The notes under the pieces were generated by a model. The model was not told where the DNA came from, ran no database searches, and saw nothing but the letters and a program-made list of their open reading frames with translations. 45,630 nt of DNA from Actinomycetota bacterium (GTDB lineage: Bacteria > Actinomycetota > Acidimicrobiia > Acidimicrobiales > Ilumatobacteraceae), in assembly GCA_963169665.1 (NCBI GenBank), contig CAUJET010000071.1:1-45630 (forward strand), read 5' to 3'. Below are positions 6,931-15,846 of the stretch, piece by piece. How positions within the stretch are numbered: the stretch's first letter is position 1; each line of letters begins with the position of its first letter. A program made the translations under genes and the position numbers.

Positions 6931-7794
6931 TCAGCTCGGGTTGGCGGCGAGGGCGATGAGTGGCTCGACCACGAACGCGATGACGCTGAGGTGGCCTTGG
7001 CCGGGCTCGATGCGAAGGGTCGCCTGCGGCAGCAGGGATGCGGTGTGGTGCGCGTTGACGGGGCCGACGATGGTGTCGTCGCTGCCGTGCAGCACCACGA
7101 CGGGGCACGACACGGCCGAGACGTCGAAGCTCGTCCAGCCGACGCCGTCGGCGAGGCGGTCGTCGACGTAGCCCTGGACGCCGTTGGCGAACCGGGCAGC
7201 CGTCGATGCCGCTTGGCCGGGGTCGGTGGCGGCTTGTTCGAGGAAGGCGAGGTCGGCCGCACACAGATTCCCGGCGTTGCCGGACAGCAGCATCTTGGTG
7301 CCGTCGTCGCCGAACTGTTCGCGTGCGACCTCGATCGCCGACGCCCGATCGGGCGCGTCCCACACGTCGCGGCAGGCCTCCTTGCTCATGGTCTCACGGG
7401 ACGGTTGGTGGCGCATGTCGGTCATCGCGCAGCAGGCGACGACGCCACGCACCCGATCGGGTGCGAGCGCTGCGGTGGCGAGCGCATAGGCACCGCCAGT
7501 GGACACGCCGACGGTGAGGAACCGGTCGATGCCGAGCGCGTCGGCGACGGCCAGACCGTCGGGCACCCAGTCGGCGATCGAACGGCCGAGCCGCAGCGAC
7601 GACAACCCGTAGCCGGGACGGTCGATGCCCACGACACGCAGGCCGAGCGCGTCGAGGAACGGTTCGACACCGGCGGGTTCGAGCCGGCTGCCCGGGCCTC
7701 CGTGGCACCACAGCACCGGCGTGCCGGCGTCGGGCCCGTAGGTGGCGAAGGCGACCGTTCGGCCGTCGGGCATGGTGATGGTGTGCTCGCGCAT
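6931..7794 (-). CDS. Alpha/beta-hydrolase fold protein
   Basis: 287 residues. HGGPG (31-35) is the oxyanion-hole motif of the family, GIDRPGYGLS the following strand and loop, and GVS98TGG the nucleophile elbow. GSDDTIV (near residue 245) supplies the acid and GQGHLS the catalytic His. The fold resembles proline iminopeptidase or haloalkane-dehalogenase-like hydrolases; the substrate is not predictable. A GATGAT hexamer lies six bases before the ATG, so it may be leaderless. Both neighbours are on the same strand, but the gaps of 63 bases (upstream) and 76 bases (to the CLC) argue against tight coupling. Confidence 0.85.
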   Translation of the reverse strand: MREHTITMPDGRTVAFATYGPDAGTPVLWCHGGPGSRLEPAGVEPFLDALGLRVVGIDRPGYGLSSLRLGRSIADWVPDGLAVADALGIDRFLTVGVSTGGAYALATAALAPDRVRGVVACCAMTDMRHQPSRETMSKEACRDVWDAPDRASAIEVAREQFGDDGTKMLLSGNAGNLCAADLAFLEQAATDPGQAASTAARFANGVQGYVDDRLADGVGWTSFDVSAVSCPVVVLHGSDDTIVGPVNAHHTASLLPQATLRIEPGQGHLSVIAFVVEPLIALAANPS

Positions 7795-7857
7795 GGCGCC
7801 ATCATCGCGTCGATTCGCAGGCCGCCGAACCGAGTCGGTGCCGTCGGGCGTGGCGCG

Positions 7858-8616
7858 TCAGTCGTAGTTGTTGATCATCCGCACCGACAGGGCGAGCATG
7901 AGCGCCATCGTGACGGCGATGACGGCGAAGCCTCTGCCGAGCGCAGTGGCGTCGAAGCCGTCGAGGATGAGCGACCGCGTGGCCTCCATCACGTAGGTGA
8001 CGGGGTTGATGCTGGCGGCGATCTCCATCGGGCGGGTGAGCAGGTTGCGCGGCACGAAGTTGGGGGTGACGAACAGCAGCGGGAAGAACACCATGCTCGC
8101 CCCTTGCGTCGCGGCAGCGGAGCGGGTCTTGAGTGCGACCAGTTGCATGAACCCGGAGAACACGACGCCCCACAGCGAGACCACGACGAGGAGGAGCAGG
8201 AAGCCGAGCGGGCCTGATTCGATGCGGATGCCGAACGGCAGCGAGATGAGGAGCATCGCAGCGGCGAGGACGCCGGTCTTGACGAACTCGGCCCACAGCC
8301 GTCCGATGACGATCGACATGCGTGCTATGGGCGTGGCCCTCAGCTTGTCGAAGTAGCCGCCTTCGATCTCCTCCACCAGGTACAGCGCGGCGGCGCCGAA
8401 GGATGCCGACAACAGCAGCGAGGCAGGGAGCTGGAAGGCCGCGTAGTTCTGCCCTTTGAGGAAGCCGGTCTCGCCTGCGGGGAAGATGCGGGCGGTCTGG
8501 CCCACGTTGACGACGAGGAAGAACACGGGGATGAAGATCGACGGCACCAGCGAGTCGGGTGTGCGCAGCGCTTCCCGGATCGACCGTCCGCCGAGGGTGA
8601 GTGAGTCCTTGAACAT
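7858..8616 (-). CDS. ABC-2 type transporter permease (DrrB-like)
   Basis: 252 residues and six predicted membrane helices. It begins MFKDSLTLGGRSIREALRTPDSL with the first helix at SIFIPVFFLVVNVG, and contains YFDKLRATPIARMSIVIGR and TPNFVPRNLLTRPMEIAASINPVTYVMEATRSL, the hallmark segments of ABC-2 permeases of the daunorubicin-resistance (DrrB) and drug/lipid exporter type. An AGGAGG Shine-Dalgarno sits 7 bases before the ATG. The start is only 2 bases after the ATPase stop codon, so the two form one transport unit. Upstream reading in this frame overlaps the ATPase and was discarded. Confidence 0.9.
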   Translation of the reverse strand: MFKDSLTLGGRSIREALRTPDSLVPSIFIPVFFLVVNVGQTARIFPAGETGFLKGQNYAAFQLPASLLLSASFGAAALYLVEEIEGGYFDKLRATPIARMSIVIGRLWAEFVKTGVLAAAMLLISLPFGIRIESGPLGFLLLLVVVSLWGVVFSGFMQLVALKTRSAAATQGASMVFFPLLFVTPNFVPRNLLTRPMEIAASINPVTYVMEATRSLILDGFDATALGRGFAVIAVTMALMLALSVRMINNYD

Positions 8617-8618
8617 CG

Positions 8619-9416
8619 TCAGACCTCCTGGACGTCGCCGGCGACGCGGCTGCGGGTTCTGCCCGTGGCGTCGAGGAAGACCTCGTCGAGCGTGGGGTCG
8701 GCATCGAGGCCGAGGCGCATCTTCAGCTCGGCCTTGAGCGCGGCGGGTGCGCCTTCCCGGACGATCTGGCCTGCGTCGATGATGGCGAGGCGGTTGCAGA
8801 GCGCGTCGGCCTCCTCGAGGTACTGGGTGGTGAGGAACACGGTGGTGCCGAGCTCGTTGATGCGACGCACCTCGTCCCACACGGTGAGGCGACTGGCGGG
8901 GTCGAGGCCGGTCGTGGGCTCGTCGAGGAACAGCACCTCGGGTCGGTGCACGAGCGCGGACGCGAGGTCGAGACGGCGCTTCATGCCGCCGGAGTAGCCC
9001 TTGATGCGGCGGTCGGCGGCGTCGGTGAGCTCGACCAGCTCGATGAGCTCGACCGCCCGGGCGAGCGCGTCGTGCTTCGACATGCCGAACAGGCGGGCCT
9101 GCAGCACGAGCAGTTCGCGTCCGGTCTGACGGGGGTCGAGCCCGGCTTCCTGCAGGGCGACGCCGATCTTGCGTCGGGCGGCGTGGGCGTCGGTGGCCAC
9201 GTCGACGCCACCGACGCGGGCGGAGCCGGCGGTGAGGGTCATGAGCGTGGTGAGCATCCGAACGGTGGTGGACTTGCCCGCACCGTTGGGGCCGAGGAAG
9301 CCGAACACCTCGCCGGCGGACACCGACAGGTTCACCCCGCGGACGGCGTGCACTTCGCCGTCGCGGCCTCGGTAGCGCTTGTGGATGTCGATCGCTTCGA
9401 CGGCGGCCGTGGTCAT
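8619..9416 (-). CDS. ABC transporter ATP-binding protein (DrrA-like)
   Basis: 265 residues. Walker A GPNGAGKST (42-50), Q-loop ALQEAGLDP, signature YSGGMKRRLDLA, Walker B VLFLDEPTTGLD and H-loop region FLTTQYLEEAD are all intact. The 'TTQYLEEAD' form and the C-terminal TLDEVFLDATG tail are typical of the DrrA subfamily, which powers ABC-2 exporters of drugs, lipids or glycolipids. A GAGGAG Shine-Dalgarno precedes the ATG. It is followed at 2 bp by the permease and preceded at 43 bp by an SRPBCC protein, so a three-gene operon is likely. Confidence 0.93.
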   Translation of the reverse strand: MTTAAVEAIDIHKRYRGRDGEVHAVRGVNLSVSAGEVFGFLGPNGAGKSTTVRMLTTLMTLTAGSARVGGVDVATDAHAARRKIGVALQEAGLDPRQTGRELLVLQARLFGMSKHDALARAVELIELVELTDAADRRIKGYSGGMKRRLDLASALVHRPEVLFLDEPTTGLDPASRLTVWDEVRRINELGTTVFLTTQYLEEADALCNRLAIIDAGQIVREGAPAALKAELKMRLGLDADPTLDEVFLDATGRTRSRVAGDVQEV

Positions 9417-9459
9417 CGGCGAGCTCCTCGGTGATGGCGGGTCGGCGAGATGGCGGCGC

Positions 9460-9948
9460 TCATGACATGAGGGCGACGAGCTGGTCGAGGGCTGCGCCCC
9501 AGCCGGCCTGGAAGCCCATCTCGTCGTGGCGGCGACAGCCGTCGGCGTCCGCGTGAATGGCGATGGCCCGGTAGTGGGTGCCGCCGTCGCCAGAGGGCGT
9601 GAGCTCGATGCGGCCGGTGAACGGCAGGTCGTCGGCGCCGTTGGACGGGCTGACGGGGCGGAAGCCCTCGGTCATCACGCTGGTGAACACGAGCAGGCTC
9701 ACGGGCTCGACCACGAGGTAGCACCCGTCGTTGGGGTACTGCTCGCCCTCGGGCGATTCCATGGTGATGTTCGAGCGGCCGCCGGGGCGGAGGTCGATGT
9801 CGGCGCCGACCGTCTTGAACGGGGCGGGGGTGAACCACTGCTTGATGAGCTCGGGTTCGGTCCAGGCGGCCCAGACCCGGTCGGGGGCGACCGGGATGGT
9901 GCGTTCGAGGACGAGGTCGAGCTCGGGGTCGGCGACGTAGGGGGCCAT
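9460..9948 (-). CDS. SRPBCC/AHSA1-family protein
   Basis: 162 residues. LERTIPVAPDRVWAAWTEPELIKQWFTP at the start and MGFQAGWGAALDQLVAL at the end are the diagnostic blocks of the AHSA1 (Aha1-like, START-superfamily) proteins, with RPGGRSNITMESPEG between them. The fold binds hydrophobic ligands; the role is unknown. In actinobacteria such genes often sit beside ArsR regulators or transporters; here an ABC exporter follows. GAGGAGATTCCC before the ATG is a good Shine-Dalgarno. Confidence 0.85.
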   Translation of the reverse strand: MAPYVADPELDLVLERTIPVAPDRVWAAWTEPELIKQWFTPAPFKTVGADIDLRPGGRSNITMESPEGEQYPNDGCYLVVEPVSLLVFTSVMTEGFRPVSPSNGADDLPFTGRIELTPSGDGGTHYRAIAIHADADGCRRHDEMGFQAGWGAALDQLVALMS

Positions 9949-10200
9949 GGGAATCTCCTCGGGGTCTGCCGCCTGGGCGAATGGGGAGCACGGCCGGCGG
10001 AAACGTTCAGATTAGGTGGCCGGTGTGACGCGGTCAGATGGGTCCGACGGCCGACCCGGCCGGAACTCATCGGACGTCGTGTGCGGCTTCCGAGGTTCGA
10101 GGTTGGGCCGCCGAGCCCCATCCCTCGCCGCCGTCGTCACCGTGGGCCCGGCCGGGCAGACCCGCGAGCACCGCTGCCCCGGGCGATACCCTCGGGCCGC

Positions 10201-10230
10201 ATGCAGGCGACCCGATCCGTGCCGATGTGA
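10201..10230 (+). promoter_or_regulatory. Candidate 9-codon leader ORF overlapping the reductase start
   Basis: A TACCCT -10-like hexamer (10187-10192) lies 8 bases before an ATG at 10201. This ATG opens MQATRSVPM and stops at TGA 10228-10230. The stop overlaps the GTG start of the reductase (10227-10229). A leaderless transcript would therefore be read first as a tiny peptide and then, by reinitiation, as the reductase. This may be chance. The rest of the 278-base divergent gap (9949-10226) contains a GAAACGTTCAGA motif (10000-10011) and nothing else I recognise. Confidence 0.25.
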
Positions 10231-11681
10231 CCGACACCGACGAGCGATCCACAGCCGACTCCCCCACACGCACCATCGTGCGAGGCCTGCTCGGACGCCG
10301 CGCCGACTGGAGGCTCGTCCGTCCGACACCGTCGATGCCCCACCCCAGGATCAGCTGGATCGGCACCGCACTCGTCACCGCCAGCGTCGCCTGCTCCTGG
10401 TTCGCGTTCGACTCGGTCATTGGCCGGGCGAACTCCGGGTTCGCCCTGTTCCTCGGCGCCTCTGCGATCCTGCTCATGGCGTGGAGCTTCGTACTCGCCC
10501 TCAGGCCCCGGTTCCTCGAGGCGCTGTTCGGCGGACTCGACCGCATGTACCGCGTCCAACGCTGGGCCGGCTCCATCGCCGTCGTCGCGATGTTCTTCCA
10601 CATCCGCATCGAGCCCGAAATCAAACGCGGCATCCTCGGAGCCGGCGAGAACCTCGCCGAATCGGCCGAAGAACTCGCCGGTGTCGGCGAAATCCTGCTC
10701 TACGTCCTCATCGGCGTCACCCTCATCCGCTGGGTGCCCTACCGGTTGTGGCGCCTCACCCACAAGCTGCTCGGGGTTCCCTACCTGTTCGCCTGCTTCC
10801 ACTTCTTCACCGCCGAGAAGCCCTACGCCAACGGCTCCGCCTGGGGTTGGTGGTTCGGCGTGTGGATGATGGTCGGCACCATCGCCTGGCTCGCACGCGT
10901 CGTGGTCCTCGACGCCGCGCTGCCCGGACGCCGCTACCGCGTCGTGCGCGCCGACACCACCGGCACCGTCACCGACCTCCGCCTCGCGCCCGTCGACGGA
11001 CGGCCGTTCGGCCAACGGATCGGCCAGTTCGCCTTCGTGAAGCTGCAGCTCCCCGGCCGACGCGAACCGCACCCGTTCACCATCGCCTCGCACCCCGCCG
11101 ACTCCGAGCTCCGCTTCCTCGTGAAGGACCTGGGCGACTGGTCGGGGCGACTCCTCACTGTCGACGTTGCCGAGCTCACCGGCGCCGAGGTGATCGTCGA
11201 AGGGCCGTACGGCAGGTTCCGCCCGCACGCAAGCACGGGCCACGACCTATGGGTCGCCGGCGGTGTTGGCATCACCCCGTTCCTCGCCGCCGTCGCCGGC
11301 TTGCCCTCGAGTGCTCCCGACATCCCGACCCTCGTGTACTGCGTCCGCACCCGGGCCGACGCCATGGCACTGCCCGAACTGCAAGCCGCCGCGGCCGCGG
11401 GCCTGCTCCGCTTGTCGCTGCACGTGAGCGACGAGGGCACGCGCCTCGACCCCGACCGGCTCGCCGACATCGCCGAGCGACCCGACCTGCGCGGCGTGCA
11501 CGTCGCCGTGTGCGGACCAGACCCCCTGGTCGCCGCGGTCGTTCAGACCAGTCGCCGCCTGCGCGCGAAGGCCGTCCACACCGAGGACTTCGACATCCGC
11601 CAGGGCTTCGGCCCCCACCTGTCGAAGCCCATCGACACCTGGGTCAGCGGCCGCCTCACCGCCCGCTCGAATCGCACCTGA
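10227..11681 (+). CDS. Ferric-reductase-like flavocytochrome (heme b membrane domain plus FAD/NAD reductase)
   Basis: 484 residues. The N-terminal ~240 residues hold about six membrane helices with His in FFHIR, LTHKLLG and ACFHFF, candidates for heme ligands of the ferric-reductase/NOX-type membrane domain. The rest is a ferredoxin-NADP reductase-like module: a beta-barrel (RIGQFAFVKL), the FAD-binding H-P-F-T-I-A-S motif, GPYGRFRP, and the NAD(P)-binding GGVGITPF. C-terminal VCGPDPLVAAV and HTEDFDIR complete it. Such proteins carry electrons from NAD(P)H across the membrane to iron or oxygen. GTG 10227 (VTDTDERS) is the first start giving a sensible N-terminus; there is no in-frame ATG nearby. 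Confidence 0.85.
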   Translation: MTDTDERSTADSPTRTIVRGLLGRRADWRLVRPTPSMPHPRISWIGTALVTASVACSWFAFDSVIGRANSGFALFLGASAILLMAWSFVLALRPRFLEALFGGLDRMYRVQRWAGSIAVVAMFFHIRIEPEIKRGILGAGENLAESAEELAGVGEILLYVLIGVTLIRWVPYRLWRLTHKLLGVPYLFACFHFFTAEKPYANGSAWGWWFGVWMMVGTIAWLARVVVLDAALPGRRYRVVRADTTGTVTDLRLAPVDGRPFGQRIGQFAFVKLQLPGRREPHPFTIASHPADSELRFLVKDLGDWSGRLLTVDVAELTGAEVIVEGPYGRFRPHASTGHDLWVAGGVGITPFLAAVAGLPSSAPDIPTLVYCVRTRADAMALPELQAAAAAGLLRLSLHVSDEGTRLDPDRLADIAERPDLRGVHVAVCGPDPLVAAVVQTSRRLRAKAVHTEDFDIRQGFGPHLSKPIDTWVSGRLTARSNRT

Positions 11682-11682
11682 C

Positions 11683-11694
11683 CGCGACGTCGCG
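11683..11694. other. 12-bp palindrome in the convergent gap
   Basis: CGCGACGTCGCG directly follows the reductase stop. It could form a minimal hairpin or be a protein-binding palindrome. The remaining gap up to 11851 contains a Shine-Dalgarno-like CAGGAGGAG near 11773 without a following NTG start. I see no gene in it. Confidence 0.25.
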
Positions 11695-11851
11695 AGCTGC
11701 GACGGACCTCGTTCGTGATGCCGGCATCGACGCCGTGACCGCCATCGACACCGGAACCAGGACCTCGTCTCCAGGAGGAGAACACCTGCGCACCGCCAAG
11801 GTCACCTCGAGCTTCAACGGCTCCCGGCAGGCGACGGCAGCGTGTGCGGCG

Positions 11852-12790
11852 TCAGCCCTTGCCGACGAGACGCTTCAGCATCTGGGTCGGGCGCTGGCGG
11901 GCGAGCCGCCAACCGCGCCGGAGCTTCGGCACGAGAAGCCGAAGGCCGGTCGGCCGCCAGCCCTTCCACTCGGTCTCGTCGATCGCTTCGTAGAACGGGC
12001 GAGACATCCCGACATCACCCTGTCCGTGCCAGGGCTTGGGCCGATGGGTGAAGTGGATGACACGTGGCGATGCGTTCGGATCGTCGAGGATCGCGCCGTC
12101 GAGGCTGGGCAGGTGATGCGTCTGCACGTTCCAGCGCGGCTCGAACGTCTGGATCCTGCCGGCGCAGACGATGTTGATCGCATCCTGGTCGGCGAACTGC
12201 ATGGCGTCGGTGTCGGCCATCAACTCCTTGAAGCGCTGCGACAGTCCGGCCGATCGCCATGCCCCGAGGTCGAAGACCATGACTCCGGCATTGATGTACG
12301 GGCTGTCCTCGGCGTCGGCGGGGAACCACTTCGCGAGACGTTCGAGCCCCTTCGCCGTCACGCCGCCGGCGGGGTCGTCGCTGACGCCTCCGACCAGCAT
12401 GCCGTCGGCGAGCTGTTCCACGAGGGGCGCGATGTCCGTGCAGACGATCGTGTCGCTGTCGAGGTACACCGCACGCACGTCTTCGGTCACGTAGTCCTGG
12501 ACGAACAGGCGAGCGAAGGTCGCGACCGACGGGATGATCCCGGCCTGCAGCCAGCTCGTCGGAACCGGGGTCGTGAACTTCATCACCCGGACGGTGGCAC
12601 CCTTGCGGCTGAGCGAACGGCGGATCCGGTCGATGTTCCGGGCCGAGATGCCGCAGTCGATGATGTTGAACACCACTCGTTCCGGCGACGACACGTGCCG
12701 CAACACCGACGCACCTGCTGCGGCGAGCGGCATGGCGAAGATGTCATCGCACGCGAGCACGATGTGGAGGGGTTGTTTCGTTGCGGTCAT
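11852..12790 (-). CDS. GT8-family glycosyltransferase
   Basis: 312 residues. The GT8 pattern is clear: HIVLACDDIFAMPLAAAGASVL at the N-terminus, FARLFVQDYV, AVYLDSDTIV with the metal-binding DxD, SPYINAGVMVFDL, FADQDAINIV and near the end VIHFTHRPKPWHG. GT8 enzymes are retaining transferases that use UDP-glucose or UDP-galactose, often in LPS or capsule side chains. The ATG overlaps the stop of the upstream GT25 gene (ATGA, 12787-12790), so the two are coupled. An AAGGA Shine-Dalgarno is present. It is the last gene of the minus-strand polysaccharide operon. Confidence 0.92.
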   Translation of the reverse strand: MTATKQPLHIVLACDDIFAMPLAAAGASVLRHVSSPERVVFNIIDCGISARNIDRIRRSLSRKGATVRVMKFTTPVPTSWLQAGIIPSVATFARLFVQDYVTEDVRAVYLDSDTIVCTDIAPLVEQLADGMLVGGVSDDPAGGVTAKGLERLAKWFPADAEDSPYINAGVMVFDLGAWRSAGLSQRFKELMADTDAMQFADQDAINIVCAGRIQTFEPRWNVQTHHLPSLDGAILDDPNASPRVIHFTHRPKPWHGQGDVGMSRPFYEAIDETEWKGWRPTGLRLLVPKLRRGWRLARQRPTQMLKRLVGKG

Positions 12791-13593
12791 GACGGTTCCT
12801 TCGATGGGTGAGCCGCACGGGCTCGACGGTTCCAGCGCTTGATCGTGAGATTCACAGGGACGAACGACTGAACGTTCCAGCCGACACGCTTGACGATCTC
12901 GACGGCATGACGGATCCGCGGTCGGTGCAGCAGCCTCGTGCGGATGCCGGACGAGTCGGTGATGCCGCTCGGTGAGGGCCCCTGGAAGCCGAGGTTCGGG
13001 ACGCACAACAGCGTGTCTGCCGGGGCATCTCGACGGAACTCGTTGAGCACCGCGTCGACACCGATTCGATGCCCTCCCGGCAGCAGCCGTTCCTCGAAGT
13101 TGGCGATCACCGCGTCGAGCGACGATCCGTTGATGGCGACGAAGTGCGAACCCGTCACCTCCCAGCCTTCGGACCGGACGATGTGTGGCGTGACGGGAAC
13201 CACCGGCTGCCGATAGACCGGCGACCAGTCGGTGAGGTACCCGAGGTACAGCACCGACCACTCGAGGCCCTCGAGCTCTTCGTCGATCGTGCGGAGCAAC
13301 GAACCCAGGCGTCGAACGATGACGATGTCGTCCTCGGCGACGACGCACACCCGCACGCCCTCGTCACGCGCTTGCTTGAGACATGCCAGGTGACTCTCGA
13401 AGCAGCCGCGGACGCCGATGCCGGAGAACCCACCTGCATCGGGTGGGCGCTGTGCGATGTGCAGGGTGTGGTCGAGGTGCGCCCGACCGAGCTCGTTCAG
13501 GACGTGCTGTTGCCGCTCGGGCCGGTCGGCGGTGGCGATCCCGTAGAACTTCCATCCGTCGGGCATGCCGCGACCTGGTCCATGACCTGTCAT
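12787..13593 (-). CDS. GT25-like glycosyltransferase
   Basis: 268 residues. FYGIATADRPERQQHVLNEL, GCFESHLACLKQA, VCVVAEDDIVIVRR and SVLYLGY reproduce the GT25 (LPS beta-galactosyltransferase LgtB-like) order; the EDD in VAEDDIV is the DxD equivalent. The late part has an HFVAINGSSLDAVIANFEE strand and a C-terminal basic tail. GT25 enzymes add galactose or similar sugars to surface glycans. The ATG at 13593 lies 7 bases after TATCCT, so it may have its own leaderless promoter; a GTG 36 bases upstream and an ATG at 13566 are alternatives. It is coupled by ATGA overlap to the GT8 gene. Confidence 0.85.
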   Translation of the reverse strand: MTGHGPGRGMPDGWKFYGIATADRPERQQHVLNELGRAHLDHTLHIAQRPPDAGGFSGIGVRGCFESHLACLKQARDEGVRVCVVAEDDIVIVRRLGSLLRTIDEELEGLEWSVLYLGYLTDWSPVYRQPVVPVTPHIVRSEGWEVTGSHFVAINGSSLDAVIANFEERLLPGGHRIGVDAVLNEFRRDAPADTLLCVPNLGFQGPSPSGITDSSGIRTRLLHRPRIRHAVEIVKRVGWNVQSFVPVNLTIKRWNRRARAAHPSKEPS

Positions 13594-13701
13594 TGGGGCG
13601 AGGATAACAGTGGGTCCTCGGACGACCACCGAGGGTCGACATCGGTAGTCCGTTGGACCTACCCCGCCTCCACCAGTGCCTCCGCGACCCGCTGCCGCTC
13701 G

Positions 13702-14274
13702 TCAGGGGACCGGTGAGCGCCACACCCCGTGTTGAGCGATGGCTCGAGTGGCGGCGGCCAGACGATCGAGGGCACCGACGGTCGCCGAGCGCCCCCGGCC
13801 GTAGGGGTCGTCGAGGTCGTCTCGATCGCTCGGGCCGAGGAGCTGCGACGGCTTTCGGTCACGGCCCAGCTCGGCCACCCATCGCGAGGTGTCGGCAGCG
13901 TCGAGGTGGCTCGACTGTCGACACCGATGGGCGAGTTCGAGCAGCGTGAACGTTCGCGGCCAGACCGAGGTGCGCAGGGCGACCACCGTTCGCAGGTGCT
14001 CGCGTGTCATCGTCAGGACGAGATCCGCTCCGTCTCGTTCGAGGATCTCGGGGGTCACCAGCCGGGGAACGTGGTGCGAGAGATCGAGGCCTCGCTCGCG
14101 TGCGGCGGCGACCATGACCGGGTCCACCGGTCGGCGTGTGTCCTGCGTGCCCGCAGACGTGACGGCGGCGTCCACGCCGAGCTTGTCGAGCTCATCCTGC
14201 AGCAGTGCCGCGCCGGCCGGCGATCGACAGACGTTGGCCGTGCAGATGACGAGCACGCGGGTCTGCCGGAGCAC
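13702..14274 (-). CDS. Low-molecular-weight protein tyrosine phosphatase (Wzb-like)
   Basis: 190 residues. RVLVIC11TANVCR17SP holds the CX5R active-site loop immediately at the N-terminus, and DDPYGRG near residue 165 holds the general-acid Asp in the DPY motif. In capsule loci such phosphatases dephosphorylate BY-kinases (Wzb/Wzc, Wzh-type pairs). Here the gene directly follows a Wzz/BY-kinase-like gene (stop 14277, start GTG 14274, 2-base gap) and a functional BY-kinase lies 7 kb away. Start GTG gives the canonical short N-terminus. Just beyond the stop another frame reads SPDERQRVAEALVEAG before stopping at 13659, perhaps a frameshifted original C-terminus. Confidence 0.9.
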   Translation of the reverse strand: MLRQTRVLVICTANVCRSPAGAALLQDELDKLGVDAAVTSAGTQDTRRPVDPVMVAAARERGLDLSHHVPRLVTPEILERDGADLVLTMTREHLRTVVALRTSVWPRTFTLLELAHRCRQSSHLDAADTSRWVAELGRDRKPSQLLGPSDRDDLDDPYGRGRSATVGALDRLAAATRAIAQHGVWRSPVP

Positions 14275-14276
14275 GG

Positions 14277-15842
14277 TCAGACCCGGCCGGCCCCGACGAC
14301 CGACCGACGAGGCCGCGGCACGAACGTCGCCTTGTTCGCCACGATGCCGAGGGATCGGATGCGGAGCGCGTCGAGCGTGTCGAGGTGCTGACGGAGCTGT
14401 CTGCTCGTGGTCACGCCGAGCTCGACGACCGATATCACTCCGTCGACGTGGTCGATCAACGTGGCGGCCGCCTCGTCGCCTGCCAAGGGAGGGAGGTCGA
14501 CCACGATCCATTCGAAGCGTGACGAGAGCTCATCCAGGAGGAGCGGCAGTCGACTCGAGAGAAGCACCTCGGCGGGATCTGGTGGGAGAAGGCCGACCGC
14601 GAGGCAGGAGAGATGGGCGTCCAAGGGCAACAGGACGAGGTCGATCGGTTCGCCGGCGAGACAGTCGATCAGCCCCAAGCTGCCATCGACACCGAAGCGA
14701 TGGTGGAGCTCTGGGTCGGCAAGTGCTCCGTCGAGGGCCAGCACCTCACCATCCCGCTCCGCGAGCACGGCCGAGAGGCTCGCCGCGGTGGTGGTGGCGC
14801 CACAGCCGAGGTGCACGGGGACGACACCGACCTTGCGCACATCGGGTTCGATCGCGAGGAGTTGGGTCCTCAGCATCCGGTATGCCTCCGCCGATGGGTC
14901 GACGCCGCGCCGGGTCGGCGTGCATCCGTCTGCGGCGGGATCGACGGGGACGGCTGCTCGTACAGGGGCGCGGTCGGCGAACTGGCGCAGATCCTCCGCG
15001 TGGTAGATGCGCCCCTCGGCCCGGTCGATGGCGACGGCCGCGGCGAGTCCGATCGCTGCTCCGACCAACAGGGCCTGGAGGAGTTCGATCAGGAGACCGG
15101 GATGCTCGGGATCCTCGGGCGCCGTGGCAGCCACGACCACTTCCGCCGGCGCGAGTCCCAGGCCCATCTCCATCCGCAAGCTGGTGAAGTTGGCCGACAA
15201 TTGATCGCGCTCGCGTTCGAGCACCTCACGCTCGGCGATCAGCGCCGGGTCGTCGGCGGCGGCCAGCGCCTCGTCGATCTCGGTGATCCGTGCTTCGAGA
15301 TCGGTCGACAGTGTGTAGAGCTGCTCCAGGGCGGTCGCGCTCAGTTGGGCGTTTCGGGCGCCGCGCACCTCGATGTATCCGGTGGCATACGCATTGGCCA
15401 TTTTGGCCGACATCGTCGGGGATCGGGCTTCGACGGAGATCGTGATGCCATCGATGCCGCGCTGCACGCTCGCCTGAGCTCGTGGGCCGGACGAGAATCC
15501 GAGGTCTGCGAGGACCCACTCGTACACGGCGTCGCCCTCGATCAACGCCACCTCGTTGCGGGCGCGTCGGGCCAGGGCTGCATCGTCGATCGCAGCGGTC
15601 GGTGCCTGGAGCAGCTCGTCGACCGGTGACCCACGGAGCAGGATCTCGACGTCGCTGCGATAGACGTCGCCGGTGATCGTCGCCAGGACGACGGTGGTGA
15701 GCGCCGTCGCACCCATCGCCACGAGGATCAGCAGACGACGCCGGACGATCACTCGACTGATCGATCGCCGCATCGTGTGGATCGAGACACGACGAACTGC
15801 GGGCCGTCGCGCGGCGGCGTGTGGGCTCGCAACGACGGTCAC
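14277..15842 (-). CDS. Wzz-type polysaccharide co-polymerase with degenerate BY-kinase domain
   Basis: 521 residues. An N-terminal membrane helix (LLILVAMGATALTTVVLA, ~residues 33-50), a Wzz-like periplasmic region with coiled-coil (LEQLYTLSTDLEARITEIDE, EREVLERERDQLSANF), a second helix (LLIELLQALLVGAAIGLAAAVAI), then a cytoplasmic P-loop-like domain. In that domain the Walker A reads LGCGATTTAAS, lacking the catalytic Lys. Walker A' reads LDGALADPE instead of xDGDxRxP. The C-terminus has no Tyr cluster. Walker B-like WIVVDLPPL remains. It should control chain length but not autophosphorylate. Start GTG 15842 lies 4 bases after the upstream stop; ATG 15773 is the alternative. Confidence 0.85.
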   Translation of the reverse strand: MTVVASPHAAARRPAVRRVSIHTMRRSISRVIVRRRLLILVAMGATALTTVVLATITGDVYRSDVEILLRGSPVDELLQAPTAAIDDAALARRARNEVALIEGDAVYEWVLADLGFSSGPRAQASVQRGIDGITISVEARSPTMSAKMANAYATGYIEVRGARNAQLSATALEQLYTLSTDLEARITEIDEALAAADDPALIAEREVLERERDQLSANFTSLRMEMGLGLAPAEVVVAATAPEDPEHPGLLIELLQALLVGAAIGLAAAVAIDRAEGRIYHAEDLRQFADRAPVRAAVPVDPAADGCTPTRRGVDPSAEAYRMLRTQLLAIEPDVRKVGVVPVHLGCGATTTAASLSAVLAERDGEVLALDGALADPELHHRFGVDGSLGLIDCLAGEPIDLVLLPLDAHLSCLAVGLLPPDPAEVLLSSRLPLLLDELSSRFEWIVVDLPPLAGDEAAATLIDHVDGVISVVELGVTTSRQLRQHLDTLDALRIRSLGIVANKATFVPRPRRSVVGAGRV

Positions 15843-15846
15843 GGCG

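Noticed and set aside
11682..11851. Gap after the reductase with a strong Shine-Dalgarno-like CAGGAGGAG
   Set aside because: No ATG, GTG or TTG follows at a usable distance and no open frame of note starts there.
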